A DNA stretch of 64,000 nt from NCBI GenBank assembly GCA_963819175.1, contig CAWFVJ010000013.1, positions 588,243 through 652,242 on the forward strand, given 5' to 3'. Origin of the DNA: CAWBRT01 sp963819175 (GTDB taxonomy: Bacteria > Acidobacteriota > Terriglobia > Terriglobales > Acidobacteriaceae). Position numbers and translations under genes: made by a program. Shown one piece after another: positions 54,065-63,028 of this stretch. The notes under the pieces are model-generated. The model did no database searches, was not told the DNA's origin, and saw only the letters and a program-made list of their open reading frames with translations. Positions within the stretch are counted from its first letter, which is position 1; each line of letters opens with the position of its first letter.

Positions 54065-56119
54065 CTAGTCGTCTCCCGCTCCCACCTCGCTCGGGGTTGC
54101 CAACGGCTGCGGCACCGTGATGTTCGCAAGCTCCTGATCCCTGTACTGAAGCTGATAAAGCTTGTAGTAGATGCCGCGCTGCACGAGCAGTTGCTGGTGG
54201 GTTCCCATCTCGCGCACCTTGCCCTTGTGCATGACGATGATGTTGTCGGCACGCTGAATGGTCGACAACCGGTGCGCGATGATCAGCGAGGTGCGGCCCT
54301 CCACCATGTGCGAGAGCGCCTCGCGCACGCGGAACTCCGTGTCGGTATCGACGCTCGAGGTCGCCTCGTCGAGGATCAGTATCTTGGGATTGTGTGCCAG
54401 CGCGCGCGCAAACGAGATGAGCTGCTTCTGTCCGGTCGAGAGCGTGCTGCCGCGTTCCTTGGTGTGCGACTGGAAGCCCTCGGGCAGCGAGCGAATGAAC
54501 TCGGAGAGGTTCACCTCTTCGGCGGCCCGCTCGACCGCCGCCAGATCGACACTCTCGGTCCCGAGGCGTATGTTGCTCTCGATCGTGCCCGAGAACAGAA
54601 ACGGGTCTTGCAAAACCACGCCGAACTTGCGCCTCAGCCCCTGCAAATCCAGGTCGCGGATATCGACGCCGTCGAGCCGGATTGCGCCCTGCTGCACGTC
54701 ATAAAAACGCAGCAGCAGCGAAATCAAAGTGGTCTTGCCCGCGCCGGTGTGGCCTACAACCGCAACGGTTTCGCCGGGCTTCACCGTGAACGAGACATCG
54801 CGCAGCACCCAGTCCCAATCCCCGGCGACGGGCGCCCAGGTTGGTGGCCCACATCTGCCGCAGTCGAGCAGATGTGGGTCTTGGCTTGGTGCCCCACGTC
54901 CCGTCCCGCTGTTGGACTGACGTGGGGTAGTTTCGCTGCCTTCCGGCCCCGACTGTTTCGTATCTTCCAGAGGAATGTGCCTATAGGCGAACCATACGTG
55001 GTCGAACTCGATGTGTCCGGGGCCGTCGGGCATCCTGGCACCGGGCTTCGAGACGATTTCGGGCTTGGTGTCCAGCAGCTTGAAGATGCGCTCGCTGGAT
55101 GCCATCGCCGACTGCAGAATGTTGTACTTCTCGCTCATGTCCTGAATCGGCCGGAAGAAGCGCTGCGCGTACTGCATGAAGGCAACCAGCACCCCGAGCG
55201 TGAGCGTCCCGGCAAGAATCCTATGGCCGCCGTACCAGATGATCGAGGCGACGGCGGTGGCCGAAAGAATTTCCACCATCGGGTAATAGAGCGAATAGGC
55301 CATGATGGCGTCTTTGAACGCCCGCATGTGCGTAGCGTTGATGGCCTTGAACTCGGCGTAGGCTTTCTCCTCGCGGTTAAACAACTGCAAGGGAACGATG
55401 CCGGTAACGTGCTCCTGGAGATAGGCGTTGATGCGCGCGATGGCGATTCGTATCCGCCGGTAGCTGTCGCGCACGTGCTTGCGGAAGATGGCGGTTCCGA
55501 TATAGATGAGCGGCAGCACGGCGAAGGCGATCAGCGCCAGTTGCCAGCTCATGTTGAGCATGATGGCAATGATGCCGGCAAGCACGAAAACATCTTCGAA
55601 GATCGATACCACGCCCGCGGTGAACATCTCGTTCAGCGCGTCCACGTCGGTGGTGACGCGCGTGACCAGCCGCCCCACCGGATTGCGGTCGAAGAACGCC
55701 ACGTGCATTTGCTGCAAGTGGCGATAGATCTGGCTGCGCAGATCGAACATCACCTTCTGGCCCGTCCACTGCATCAGGTAGGTCTGCGCAAACTCCAGCA
55801 GAAAGCTGAAGGAAAGCAGCGCAATGTAAATCATGCCGATCTGCGCGATTCCCGTCAGCGGCTGCGAGCTCAGAAAGCGGTCGAAAAAAGAATGTCCGGC
55901 GCCGGGCTTGTGCGCCAGGTACTTATCGATGGCAACTTTGGTCAGATAGGGGCCGAGCACGTCGACCCCCGCCTTGAGCACGATCGCCACCAGCGCCAGG
56001 ACGACCTGAAGACGGTAGGGCTTGAGGTATCCCAGCAGCCGCCGCATCAGCCGGGCATCGTACGCCTTGCCGAGTACCTCTTCTTCGTGACTGCCCTGTG
56101 TTTGCTGATGATGGGCCAT
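54065..56119 (-). CDS. ABC exporter (ABCB/MsbA-like) with in-frame repeat insertion
   Basis: Half-transporter of 684 residues: six-helix membrane domain (GYLKPYRLQVVLALVAIVLKAG onward) and C-terminal ATPase with Walker A VVGHTGAGKTTLISLL, the signature LSTGQKQLISFARAL, Walker B ILILDEATSSVD and the switch His IAHRLST. It probably exports lipid or drug as a dimer. Between the two domains, at residues about 395-426, lies a segment (GTGRGAPSQDPHLLDCGRCG) that comes from two palindromic family-2 repeats (54842-54935) kept in frame. The adjoining IPLEDTKQSGPEGSETTPRQ and TWAPVAGDWDW are flanking sequence. Otherwise intact. Confidence 0.9.
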   Translation of the reverse strand: MAHHQQTQGSHEEEVLGKAYDARLMRRLLGYLKPYRLQVVLALVAIVLKAGVDVLGPYLTKVAIDKYLAHKPGAGHSFFDRFLSSQPLTGIAQIGMIYIALLSFSFLLEFAQTYLMQWTGQKVMFDLRSQIYRHLQQMHVAFFDRNPVGRLVTRVTTDVDALNEMFTAGVVSIFEDVFVLAGIIAIMLNMSWQLALIAFAVLPLIYIGTAIFRKHVRDSYRRIRIAIARINAYLQEHVTGIVPLQLFNREEKAYAEFKAINATHMRAFKDAIMAYSLYYPMVEILSATAVASIIWYGGHRILAGTLTLGVLVAFMQYAQRFFRPIQDMSEKYNILQSAMASSERIFKLLDTKPEIVSKPGARMPDGPGHIEFDHVWFAYRHIPLEDTKQSGPEGSETTPRQSNSGTGRGAPSQDPHLLDCGRCGPPTWAPVAGDWDWVLRDVSFTVKPGETVAVVGHTGAGKTTLISLLLRFYDVQQGAIRLDGVDIRDLDLQGLRRKFGVVLQDPFLFSGTIESNIRLGTESVDLAAVERAAEEVNLSEFIRSLPEGFQSHTKERGSTLSTGQKQLISFARALAHNPKILILDEATSSVDTDTEFRVREALSHMVEGRTSLIIAHRLSTIQRADNIIVMHKGKVREMGTHQQLLVQRGIYYKLYQLQYRDQELANITVPQPLATPSEVGAGDD
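54842..54935. repeat. Two family-2 hairpins inside the ABC exporter gene
   Basis: Hairpin 1: CCCACATCTGC / GCAGATGTGGG (54848-54858, 54868-54878, 11 bp perfect). Hairpin 2: CCCCACGTC / GACGTGGGG (54892-54900, 54919-54927, 9 bp perfect). Both match intergenic units at 48391, 48583 and 56179-56370. Confidence 0.8.
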
Positions 56120-56178
56120 GCAACTCTATTTTAGATGGTGAGCTGCCTGAATCGGTCGCATTCCATGTTGCAGACTCC

Positions 56179-56370
56179 GGGTGCCCCACGTCCCGGCTGG
56201 TGCCCCACATCTGCCGCATTTAGCAGATGTGGGATCTTGATTTCGACAGGTGGCCGTGTGCCCCACGTCCCGCCCGTCTTTGGCTGACGTGGGGTAGTTT
56301 CCCTCGGGACAGGTGGCCGGGGATGTCGCGGTGCCCCAGGTTCGCCCGCCTTTGGCTAACCTGGGGTAGT
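56179..56370. repeat. Four family-2 hairpin units
   Basis: Between the ABC exporter and MFS genes: a truncated unit at 56179, CCCCACATCTGCC...GCAGATGTGGG at about 56200-56234, CCCCACGTCCCGCCC...ACGTGGGG at about 56260-56296, and CCCCAGGTTCGCC...GGCTAACCTGGGG at about 56333-56370. Inner stems differ but pair in each unit. Confidence 0.65.
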
Positions 56371-56390
56371 TCCTCAGATCTAATTCTGAC

Positions 56391-57720
56391 CTAAGACCGG
56401 TCCAGTACCGACCGTTCTGGATTGATTACAAACGCCCAAAGCAGTGCGGAAGTGAGTGTCACCGCCGAGGTCAGGTAGAACGGCAGCACCCAATAGCCTC
56501 TCTGCACCAGGATGCCAAAGATAATCGCCGATACCGAACCGGCTAATTGGGCGATCATGTTCATGATGGCCGATACCGATCCGGCGTATCCGCCCGCGAT
56601 ATCGATGGAAACCGCCCAGGTCGCCGCCGAGCACAGTGAGACAAAGAAGTTGCACAGAATCAGGCAAATCACCACCGGCACCGCTTTATCCATCGTGCCC
56701 GCGGGTATCGCAAAAATCGCCGAGCCTACCATGGCAACGATACAGATGCCGCGCCGGGACCACTTGAGATTTCCCGTTTTTCGATAGGCGTAGTCGGTGA
56801 TGATGCCGCCCACCACCACCCCAAGCGCGCCCGCAAACAGCGGCAACGGCGCCAGGTAGCCCATGTTCTTCAGCGAAATGTGCCGGAATTCCAAGAGGTA
56901 GGTCGGCATCCAATACCAGAAGAAATACGCAGTGTAGGTATATGCGCTCCAGGCAAATCCAAGAATCCATGTGGCTGGACACGTCAAAATCAGCTTCCAC
57001 GGAATGTCGACCTTCTTCTTGACCGGGCCGCCGATCGGCGCTCCATCCCGAATATATGCCGCCTCGGCTGCGTTGACTCTCTTGTGCTGCTCCGGCCGCT
57101 CCCGATACATCATCCACCAGCCAATCGCCCACACGATGCCGATGGTGCCGAAAATGTGGAAGATCGAACGCCAGCCCCAGGCAGTCATAATCGCGACGCC
57201 CAGCAGCGGCACGATCGACGTAGCAAACTGGCCGCAACTGTGCGTAACGCCGTTGACCAGGCCGCGCTCCGATTTCGGATACCAGTATTGCATCGCCTGC
57301 GTTCCGGCCGGCCAGGAAGCAGCTTCACCCAACCCGAAGATGAAGCGAATCACCACCAGCGAAATAAATCCCAGCGCATGGGCAGTCGCCATGGTCATCA
57401 GCAGACCAGAACAGCACCACAATCGTCAGCACCTTCCGTGAACCCAGTTTGTCGGTGATCCATCCGCCGGGCAGTTGTCCGAACGCATAGGCCCACGCAA
57501 ACGCGCTGAAGACAAAACCCATCTGGGTCTTGCTCAGGCCGAAATCCTTGGACATCCGGGGTGCCGCGATTGAGATGTTCGTCCGATCCATAAACGTGAT
57601 CAGCGCCATCATGGCAATCATGAACAGGACTGCCCAACGATAGCTGCTCCGTTTCTGGCCTTGCGCGTCATTCGAAACAGCAAAACCTGCATCGGTGCTG
57701 CTTGCGCTTGCGTGTTCCAT
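56391..57720 (-). CDS. MFS transporter, anion:cation symporter type (apparent frameshift)
   Basis: Twelve-helix major facilitator, ACS family (hexuronate, phthalate, sulfolactate and similar organic anions). The start is ATG 57720 (GGAG 9 nt upstream). Family motifs are FMDRTNISIAAPRMSKDFGLS, GGWITDKLGSRKVL, GLGEAASWPAGTQAMQYWYP and RGLVNGVTHSCGQF. The frame breaks near 57395 (VVLFWS in one frame, GLLMTMATAHALGF in the next). The joined length is about 443 residues, normal. It is upstream of no lyase, but it shares strand and vicinity with a cupin and the CoA-transferase/hydratase genes. Confidence 0.85.
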
Positions 57721-57763
57721 AACTAATGGCTCCTTGGTTGGCGGGTAGGGCACCGCTCTCACC

Positions 57764-58114
57764 TCACTTGTTGTCGGGTGGAGACTTGATAATAATCGCT
57801 CTCAGTACTTCGGCGTTCGGATTATAGGTGGCGTGTTCGACTCCGGCAGGAACAAACACGACATCGCCAACCCCGATTTCTCTTTTGCCGCTGGCGGTTT
57901 CCGACGCGCCTCTTCCCTCCAGGACAAAGATGATTTCATCCTGAGTAGGGTGAACGTGAAGCTTGTGAACCCAGCCCGGCAAGTACTCTGTGATTCTCAC
58001 CTGCACTTTGTCTGAGCAAGCAGGCGATTCCTTCGCCACCAGTCCCTTGGTTCGCCCCCAGTCGACTGCGTAAAAGAGAGCATCCTTTTCATTCACAATC
58101 ACCTTGTCCCGCAT
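57764..58114 (-). CDS. Cupin-domain protein
   Basis: Small single-domain cupin of 116 residues. Metal-site motifs read VHKLHVHPTQDEIIFVLEG (His, His, Glu) and FVPAGVEHATYNPN (His). The start is ATG 58114, with AGGAG 8 nt upstream. It could be an isomerase, dioxygenase or sensor; small cupins often act with sugar or aromatic acid genes. It ends 43 bp before the MFS start, so the two are probably one transcript. Confidence 0.7.
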   Translation of the reverse strand: MRDKVIVNEKDALFYAVDWGRTKGLVAKESPACSDKVQVRITEYLPGWVHKLHVHPTQDEIIFVLEGRGASETASGKREIGVGDVVFVPAGVEHATYNPNAEVLRAIIIKSPPDNK

Positions 58115-58156
58115 CTCCAAATCTCCTTTGCCCTGAATCGTTCTGCATCATCGCCT

Positions 58157-58431
58157 GTCGGGTGCCCCATTCAAGCCTGCCTTTGGCTTGGGTGGGGTAG
58201 TTTCCTTTCGTTTCGAGTGCGAACCGCCGGGTGCCCCTACGTCCCGCCTGTTTTTGGACAGGTGGCCCACATTTGCCCGCCTTTGGCTAATGTGGGACGA
58301 AATCGCCGTCGGGTGCCCCATTCAAGCCTGCCTTTGGCTTGGGTGGGGTAGTTTCCTTTCGTTTCGAGTGCGAACCGCCGGGTGCCCCACGTCCCGCCTG
58401 TTTTTGGCTGACGTGGGGTAGTTCCTTCGCG
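58157..58431. repeat. Family-2 hairpin cluster with a 101-bp direct duplication
   Basis: 58157-58257 is repeated at 58308-58407 (one base differs in length). Each copy has hairpin CCCCATTCAAGCC...GGCTTGGGTGGGG plus the left half of CCCCACGTCCCGCC. The segment 58258-58300 adds CCCACATTTGCCC...GGCTAATGTGGG. Non-coding. Confidence 0.65.
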
Positions 58432-58440
58432 CCCGGCTGC

Positions 58441-59655
58441 TCACACAATCTTGTCAGCCCGTAAACTCTCGATCTCACCCTCGCTGAACCCGAGCACTTC
58501 CCTCAGCACCGTCTCCGTCGATTCCCCCAGCAACGGCGGCGGATACCGTACCTCCGCGGGCGTCGCCGAAAACGCCATCGGAATGCCGAGAGAGCGGAAC
58601 ATGCCGATCGTCGGGTGTTCCATCTCGACCACCATATCGGTCGCTGCGGTTTGCGGAGCGGTTAGCGCCTGCTGCACGGTATTGATTCGGCTGCAAGGCA
58701 CGCCCACTGCCAGCAAAGCTTCGATCCACTCGTCTGCCTTCCGGCAAATCAGCGTCTCCTCGATCAGCCCATCGAGAATCGCGCGGTTTCCCACCCGGTC
58801 CCGGTTTCGCACGAAGCGTGTGTCGGTCGCCCACTCGGGATGGCTGGCGACGGTCGCAAACTGCGCAAACTGGCCATCGTTGCCCACCGCGAGCGCGATA
58901 TCCGCATCGCGGCAGCGGAACGATCGGTAAGGCACAATGTTCGGGTGCCCGTTTCCATAGCGGCCCGGCGCCTTGCCGGAAATCAGGGCGTTCGACGCCA
59001 CGTTCGCCAGCAGTGAAAGCCCTGTCGTGTAAAGCGAGACCTCCACATGCTGTCCGGGGTGTCCATTGTTGCGGGCGTTGAGCGCCCCAAGAATCGAAAT
59101 CGCGGCGTAGAGCCCCGTGCACAGATCGACGATGGCGACGCCCATCTTCATCGGATCGCCATCCTTCTCGCCCGAGATGCTCATCAGCCCGCTTTCGGCT
59201 TGCAGCAGGAAGTCGTAACCTGGCTGCGCGCCCTTCGGTCCACGCGAGCCGTAGCCGGAAATGGTGCAATGGATCGCCTGCGGTGCTTCCCTCTGCATAA
59301 AGTCTTGCCCGCAGCCCCATTCAGCCATCGTGCCGAACTTGAAATTCTCGATCACCACATCGGACTTCTTGATCAGCTCGCGGAGGATTTCCTGCCCGCG
59401 CGGCTCCTTCATATTCAAGGTCATGCCGCGCTTATTGCGATTCACGCCCAAATAGTAAGCCGCTTCCGTGCCTTGAAATGGAGGTCCCCAACTGCGCGTA
59501 TCGTCGCCGCGGCCCGGCTGTTCCACCTTAAGCACATCGGCGCCCATATCGCCCAGAATCATGGCGCACAGCGGGCCGGCAAGCACTCGCGTAAGATCGA
59601 GCACTCGCAGCTTCGCCAACGCGCCTTTTCCGCCATCGCCGGACGCATCCATCAC
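58441..59655 (-). CDS. CaiB/BaiF family (type III) CoA-transferase
   Basis: Moves CoA between carboxylic acids. 404 residues. LRVLDLTRVLAGPLCAMILGDMGADVLKVE is the family start, GDDTRSWGPPF follows, and YYLGVNRNKRGMTLNMKEPRG and GYDFLLQAESGLMSISG include the substrate-shared region. ATG 59655 overlaps the upstream enoyl-CoA hydratase stop by 4 bp, so the two enzymes form one unit for activation and hydration or ring cleavage of an unknown acid. Confidence 0.9.
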   Translation of the reverse strand: MMDASGDGGKGALAKLRVLDLTRVLAGPLCAMILGDMGADVLKVEQPGRGDDTRSWGPPFQGTEAAYYLGVNRNKRGMTLNMKEPRGQEILRELIKKSDVVIENFKFGTMAEWGCGQDFMQREAPQAIHCTISGYGSRGPKGAQPGYDFLLQAESGLMSISGEKDGDPMKMGVAIVDLCTGLYAAISILGALNARNNGHPGQHVEVSLYTTGLSLLANVASNALISGKAPGRYGNGHPNIVPYRSFRCRDADIALAVGNDGQFAQFATVASHPEWATDTRFVRNRDRVGNRAILDGLIEETLICRKADEWIEALLAVGVPCSRINTVQQALTAPQTAATDMVVEMEHPTIGMFRSLGIPMAFSATPAEVRYPPPLLGESTETVLREVLGFSEGEIESLRADKIV

Positions 59656-60527
59656 TTCTTCCTCGCCTGGTTTTCATCCGCCGCCAACCCCGCCAGATAT
59701 TCCTCAACCAGCTTCTTATTCCGCATGCGGAACTGGTTGAAGTCCGGCTTTCGTTTTTCGAGAAACGCCTTCATGCCCTCGATCGATTCTTCGCTGCCCC
59801 AGATTTCGGCGAGCAACTCCATCCCGTGCTGCCACGCGGCATAGAGCTCGTCGGATTCGAAGTTCAGCGCCTTCTTGGTCGCCCGCAGCGTCTGCGGAGA
59901 ATGCGACTGGATGCGCTCGCACCATTCTTCAGTCGCCTTGCGCAGCTCCGCTTTCGGAACCACCTTGTTGATCAACCCAATGCGCACGGCCTCTTCGGCG
60001 CTGAATTTCCGCGCCAGGAAGATCATCTCCTTCGCCACCCGCTCGCCAAGAATTCGCGGCAAATACTGCGTGGCTCCCACCGTCGGGCAGGCTCCCACGG
60101 TCGCGCCCGTCTGCCCGAAGACGGCATCATCGGAGGCGATCACCAGATCGCACCACAGCGCCAGCTCATGGCCGCCGCCCATGCAGGCTCCCTGAACCAT
60201 GGCAATCACCGGGATGGCCAGCCCGCGAATCGTCATCGCCAGCCCGAGCATGCGGTCGTTCCAATGGCTGGAATTGGCGCGGTTCAGGCGCATCATCGCA
60301 TAAAAATCACCGCCGGCGGAAAATGCTCTGCCTGCTCCGCCCACCACCGCGCAGGCAATCGAGGGGTCGTTGCGGGTTGAACGTAGCGCGTCGGTCAGCT
60401 CGTCGAGTGTCTGTTCGCGAAACGCGTTCAACACCTCCGGACGATTGATCGTCACCCACGCCACGCCATTCTTAACTTCGTACAGTACCTCTTTGTAAAC
60501 AGCTGCGGACTGTGTCACTGGATTCAT
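59652..60527 (-). CDS. Enoyl-CoA hydratase/isomerase family protein, MenB/BadI-like
   Basis: Crotonase-fold enzyme of 291 residues: oxyanion-hole motifs AVVGGAGRAFSAGGDF and MVQGACMGGGHELALWCDL. The C-terminal segment (EEWCERIQSHSPQTLRATKK, SIEGMKAFLEKRKPDFNQF) has the EGxxAFxEKRxPDF pattern seen in MenB and in the BadI ring-cleaving hydrolase, not in simple enoyl-CoA hydratases. It may open or close a ring in an acyl-CoA. GGAG precedes ATG 60527. Confidence 0.8.
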   Translation of the reverse strand: MNPVTQSAAVYKEVLYEVKNGVAWVTINRPEVLNAFREQTLDELTDALRSTRNDPSIACAVVGGAGRAFSAGGDFYAMMRLNRANSSHWNDRMLGLAMTIRGLAIPVIAMVQGACMGGGHELALWCDLVIASDDAVFGQTGATVGACPTVGATQYLPRILGERVAKEMIFLARKFSAEEAVRIGLINKVVPKAELRKATEEWCERIQSHSPQTLRATKKALNFESDELYAAWQHGMELLAEIWGSEESIEGMKAFLEKRKPDFNQFRMRNKKLVEEYLAGLAADENQARKK

Positions 60528-60610
60528 CGGATCTCCTGGTACTGATTCACATTGGTTATGAATACACTTGATGGGTGCTCCATTCTAGCCTCTTTTGCTG
60601 GAGTCGGGCA

Positions 60611-60910
60611 GGTGGCCCACATTTGCGGAGCCGCAGGCGAAGCTAATGTGGGGTCGGGAAGCGCCGCCGTCTCGGGTGCCCCACGTTCCGCCCCGCTGTT
60701 GGGCTAACGTGGGGTAGTTGCATTTCCTACTGAGTCTGCAATGTCAGGCAGGCGCCCCACATTTGCCGCAGTTGGCTAATGTGGGTTCGAAGAGATTCCG
60801 CTAACACCTCCAGCAGGCCTCTTTCCGAGGTGTCATCCTGAGCGCAGCCGGGGTCCCCGACAAGCCCTCTGTTGGCTTGTTGGGGTGGAGGAGCGAAGGA
60901 TCTGCTGTTT
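60611..60910. repeat. Family-2 hairpins and a family-1 repeat with nested family 3
   Basis: Hairpins at 60611-60655, 60674-60720 and 60752-60786, then a family-1 unit 60827-60910 whose middle is replaced by a family-3 palindrome (60849-60889: GGGGTCCCCGACAAGCC...GGCTTGTTGGGGTGG). The rest of the 778-bp gap to 61305 holds at most one doubtful gene. Confidence 0.6.
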
Positions 60911-61167
60911 TCGCGCGCTGCTAATACCTCTAGCAATTCATCCATATCTTCATACTCAGCAATAGAGCCTATTCGATTGTGTCTTTGCATAGCCGCATAT
61001 AAGAATCGCTGGAAGCTCGATCTTTCCAAGCACCTTAGTCGAGCATTGCGCAACTCTGCTCTGCGGTAATTGCTCCAGCAGCAGCTCTGGCCGTTTATTT
61101 TCAAGGCGAAAGCCCTGTTTGCCCGCAAGCCTCTTGGACTCAGCGGTTTCACGTTAAATGAGGACAA
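60895..61167 (-). CDS. Doubtful small protein upstream of repeats
   Basis: An open frame starts at TTG 61167 (or GTG 61152). It encodes about 90 basic residues (SFQRFLYAAMQRHNRIGSIAEYEDMDELLEVLAA) before running into the repeat at 60910, where it continues to 60727 as repeat-derived sequence. The first part does not look random, but there is no recognised family. A short direct repeat (GCTAACACCTCCAGCA / GCTAATACCTCTAGCA) on both sides of the 60827-60910 element suggests that the element split or joined it. Confidence 0.25.
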
Positions 61168-61305
61168 CCTTACAAAAAACTAGGTCTTTCGGAACCAAAA
61201 AACTAGGTGTATTCATCCGCGCGAATACTAGCAGTGCCTCATTCTCGCCTCCGCCAACCGCCCGTACTCTCCGGTCATGGAGTTTCCACTCCCGGAGATG
61301 TGGCA

Positions 61306-62805
61306 GTGAAAAAATTTACGACCTTCGCAACGCTGGCAGCCGCCGTTGTCCTCTTGGTTACCGCAACTTTTGCGCAGGTCCCGGCAAGCAGTCACGTGGT
61401 TTTGGTGATGGAAGAGAACGAGAGCGCCAGCAGCGTAATCGGCAGCAGCTCGGCTTGGCACTACCTGAACAGCCTGGCGACGCAATATGCGCAGGCGACC
61501 AATTATTACGGCAACTACCATCCTTCGATCGACAACTACTTTATGATCACCGCCGGCATCAACCCCGCCAATGATAACGACTCGTTCACCGCGACGGTCA
61601 GCGCCGACAATATCGTCCGCCACATGCTGACGGCCGGCGTGACCTGGAAGTCTTATGCCCAGTCGCTGCCTTCGGTTGGCTACACGGGCGGCAACATCCC
61701 CGCTAGCGGAGGCAACGGAGAGTACTACATCCGCCACAACCCGTTTGCCTACTTCTCCGACGTCAGAAACAGCACCAACGAAGCCGCCAATATCGTGCCC
61801 TTCACCCAGTTCGCCACCGACTTGGCCGCCAACCAATTGCCGAATCTGTCCTACATCGTTCCCGACGGATTGCACGATGCGCATGACGGCACCCCGGCCC
61901 AGGCAGACAGTTTCTTGCAGACCAACCTCGCGCCACTGCTCGCCAGCCCAGCCTTCCAGCCGGGCGGAGATGGGGTGCTGATCATCGCTTTTGACGAGGC
62001 GGCCACCAGCGACTCCACTCATGGCGGCGGACACATAGCCTTTGTGATGGCCGGGCCGAACGTGAAGCCCGGTTACAAATCGACCGTCCTCTATCAGCAC
62101 CAAAACCTGGGACGGACCATCTTCGAGGCGCTCGGCCTGAGCAGCACGGGGTATCCCGGCGCGATTGCCACCGCCGCCGACATGGCCGACATGTTTGTAG
62201 TTACCGCCGCTAGCGGCAGCGGCAGCCCTACCGCCGGCAGCAGCCCTGCCGCCACTGGAGCACCGGACTTCACGCTGACCACACCTGCGGCGGGCGTAAC
62301 GCTAAGCGCGTCCGGCTCCAGCACTTCGTCCATCGCCATCACTCCTGAAAACGGATTCAACAGCGCGGTGACCCTGAGCTGCTCCGGCTTGCCGGCCGGC
62401 GCCACCTGCTCGTTTTCGCCCGCCACGGTAACCCCGTCCGGCGCGATGATGAGCGTCACCATGACGCTCAACGTGCCCACGGCCAACGCTTCGTCGACTC
62501 CGGCGCACCAAAGCAAGCCGCTGTTGGCGTTCACCTTGCCCTTCTTCGGCATAGCATTCGGATCGCTGGTCGTCGGCGGCAAGACGAAAAAGAAGACCGC
62601 TTTCTGGGTAGTGCTGATGCTCGTACTCGCGCTCGGTGCGGTGAGCATTGGTTGCGGCGGCGGTAGCGGCAAGTCCAGCACCAGCGCCGCTGCCACGCAA
62701 ACCAACCCTCCGGCGGGCAGTGGCAGCAGCACATATACGATCACGGTGAACGCCGCGGCAGGCGCCATCCAGCACTCCACCACCCTGACCGTAACCGCGA
62801 ACTAG
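61306..62805 (+). CDS. Secreted phosphoesterase (acid phosphatase/phospholipase C family) with Ig-like and membrane C-terminus
   Basis: The start is GTG 61306 (VKKFTTFATLAAAVV signal peptide; GGAG 8 nt upstream). Catalytic domain of the PF04185 type: VVLVMEENESASSV, YHPSIDNYFMITAGINPAND, YIVPDGLHDAHDGTPAQAD, IIAFDEAATSDSTHGGGHIAF. Residues about 310-420 form a repeat-like beta domain (AGVTLSASGSSTSSIAITPENGF). A hydrophobic stretch with GCGGG (FWVVLMLVLALGAVSIGCGGG) follows, then a second beta piece. It is likely cell-surface or exported and cleaves phosphate esters. Confidence 0.8.
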   Translation: MKKFTTFATLAAAVVLLVTATFAQVPASSHVVLVMEENESASSVIGSSSAWHYLNSLATQYAQATNYYGNYHPSIDNYFMITAGINPANDNDSFTATVSADNIVRHMLTAGVTWKSYAQSLPSVGYTGGNIPASGGNGEYYIRHNPFAYFSDVRNSTNEAANIVPFTQFATDLAANQLPNLSYIVPDGLHDAHDGTPAQADSFLQTNLAPLLASPAFQPGGDGVLIIAFDEAATSDSTHGGGHIAFVMAGPNVKPGYKSTVLYQHQNLGRTIFEALGLSSTGYPGAIATAADMADMFVVTAASGSGSPTAGSSPAATGAPDFTLTTPAAGVTLSASGSSTSSIAITPENGFNSAVTLSCSGLPAGATCSFSPATVTPSGAMMSVTMTLNVPTANASSTPAHQSKPLLAFTLPFFGIAFGSLVVGGKTKKKTAFWVVLMLVLALGAVSIGCGGGSGKSSTSAAATQTNPPAGSGSSTYTITVNAAAGAIQHSTTLTVTAN

Positions 62806-62820
62806 CGGCGATCTGTCGTA

Positions 62821-62864
62821 GGTGGCCCACATTTGCGGAGCCGCAGGCGAAGCTAATGTGGGGT
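62821..62864. repeat. Family-2 hairpin after the phosphoesterase
   Basis: CCCACATTTGCGG...GCTAATGTGGGGT, the same version as at 46611 and 60611. Confidence 0.6.
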
Positions 62865-62913
62865 AGATTTGAACCCGGTCTTCCGCAGTCAACCAGCCGC
62901 GGAAAACCAGATG

Positions 62914-62944
62914 AAAGGGCCGCGTAAGCGGCCCTTTTCCTTTT
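62914..62944 (+). terminator. Terminator after the phosphoesterase
   Basis: Perfect stem GGGCCGC-GTAA-GCGGCCC (62917-62934) followed by TTTTCCTTTT, preceded by AAA, so it may work in both directions. Confidence 0.75.
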
Positions 62945-63028
62945 GCAAAGCTCGTGGTTCCGGGGTTTCTATACAAACGGGTGAGAAGGCGATTAATCAG
63001 CAATTACATTCTGCCGCCCTTTGATCTG

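Noticed and set aside
54191..56134. 647-residue open frame on the plus strand opposite the ABC exporter
   Set aside because: Shadow of a gene with full ABC motifs; its His/Gln/Val/Arg-rich composition is typical of antisense frames.
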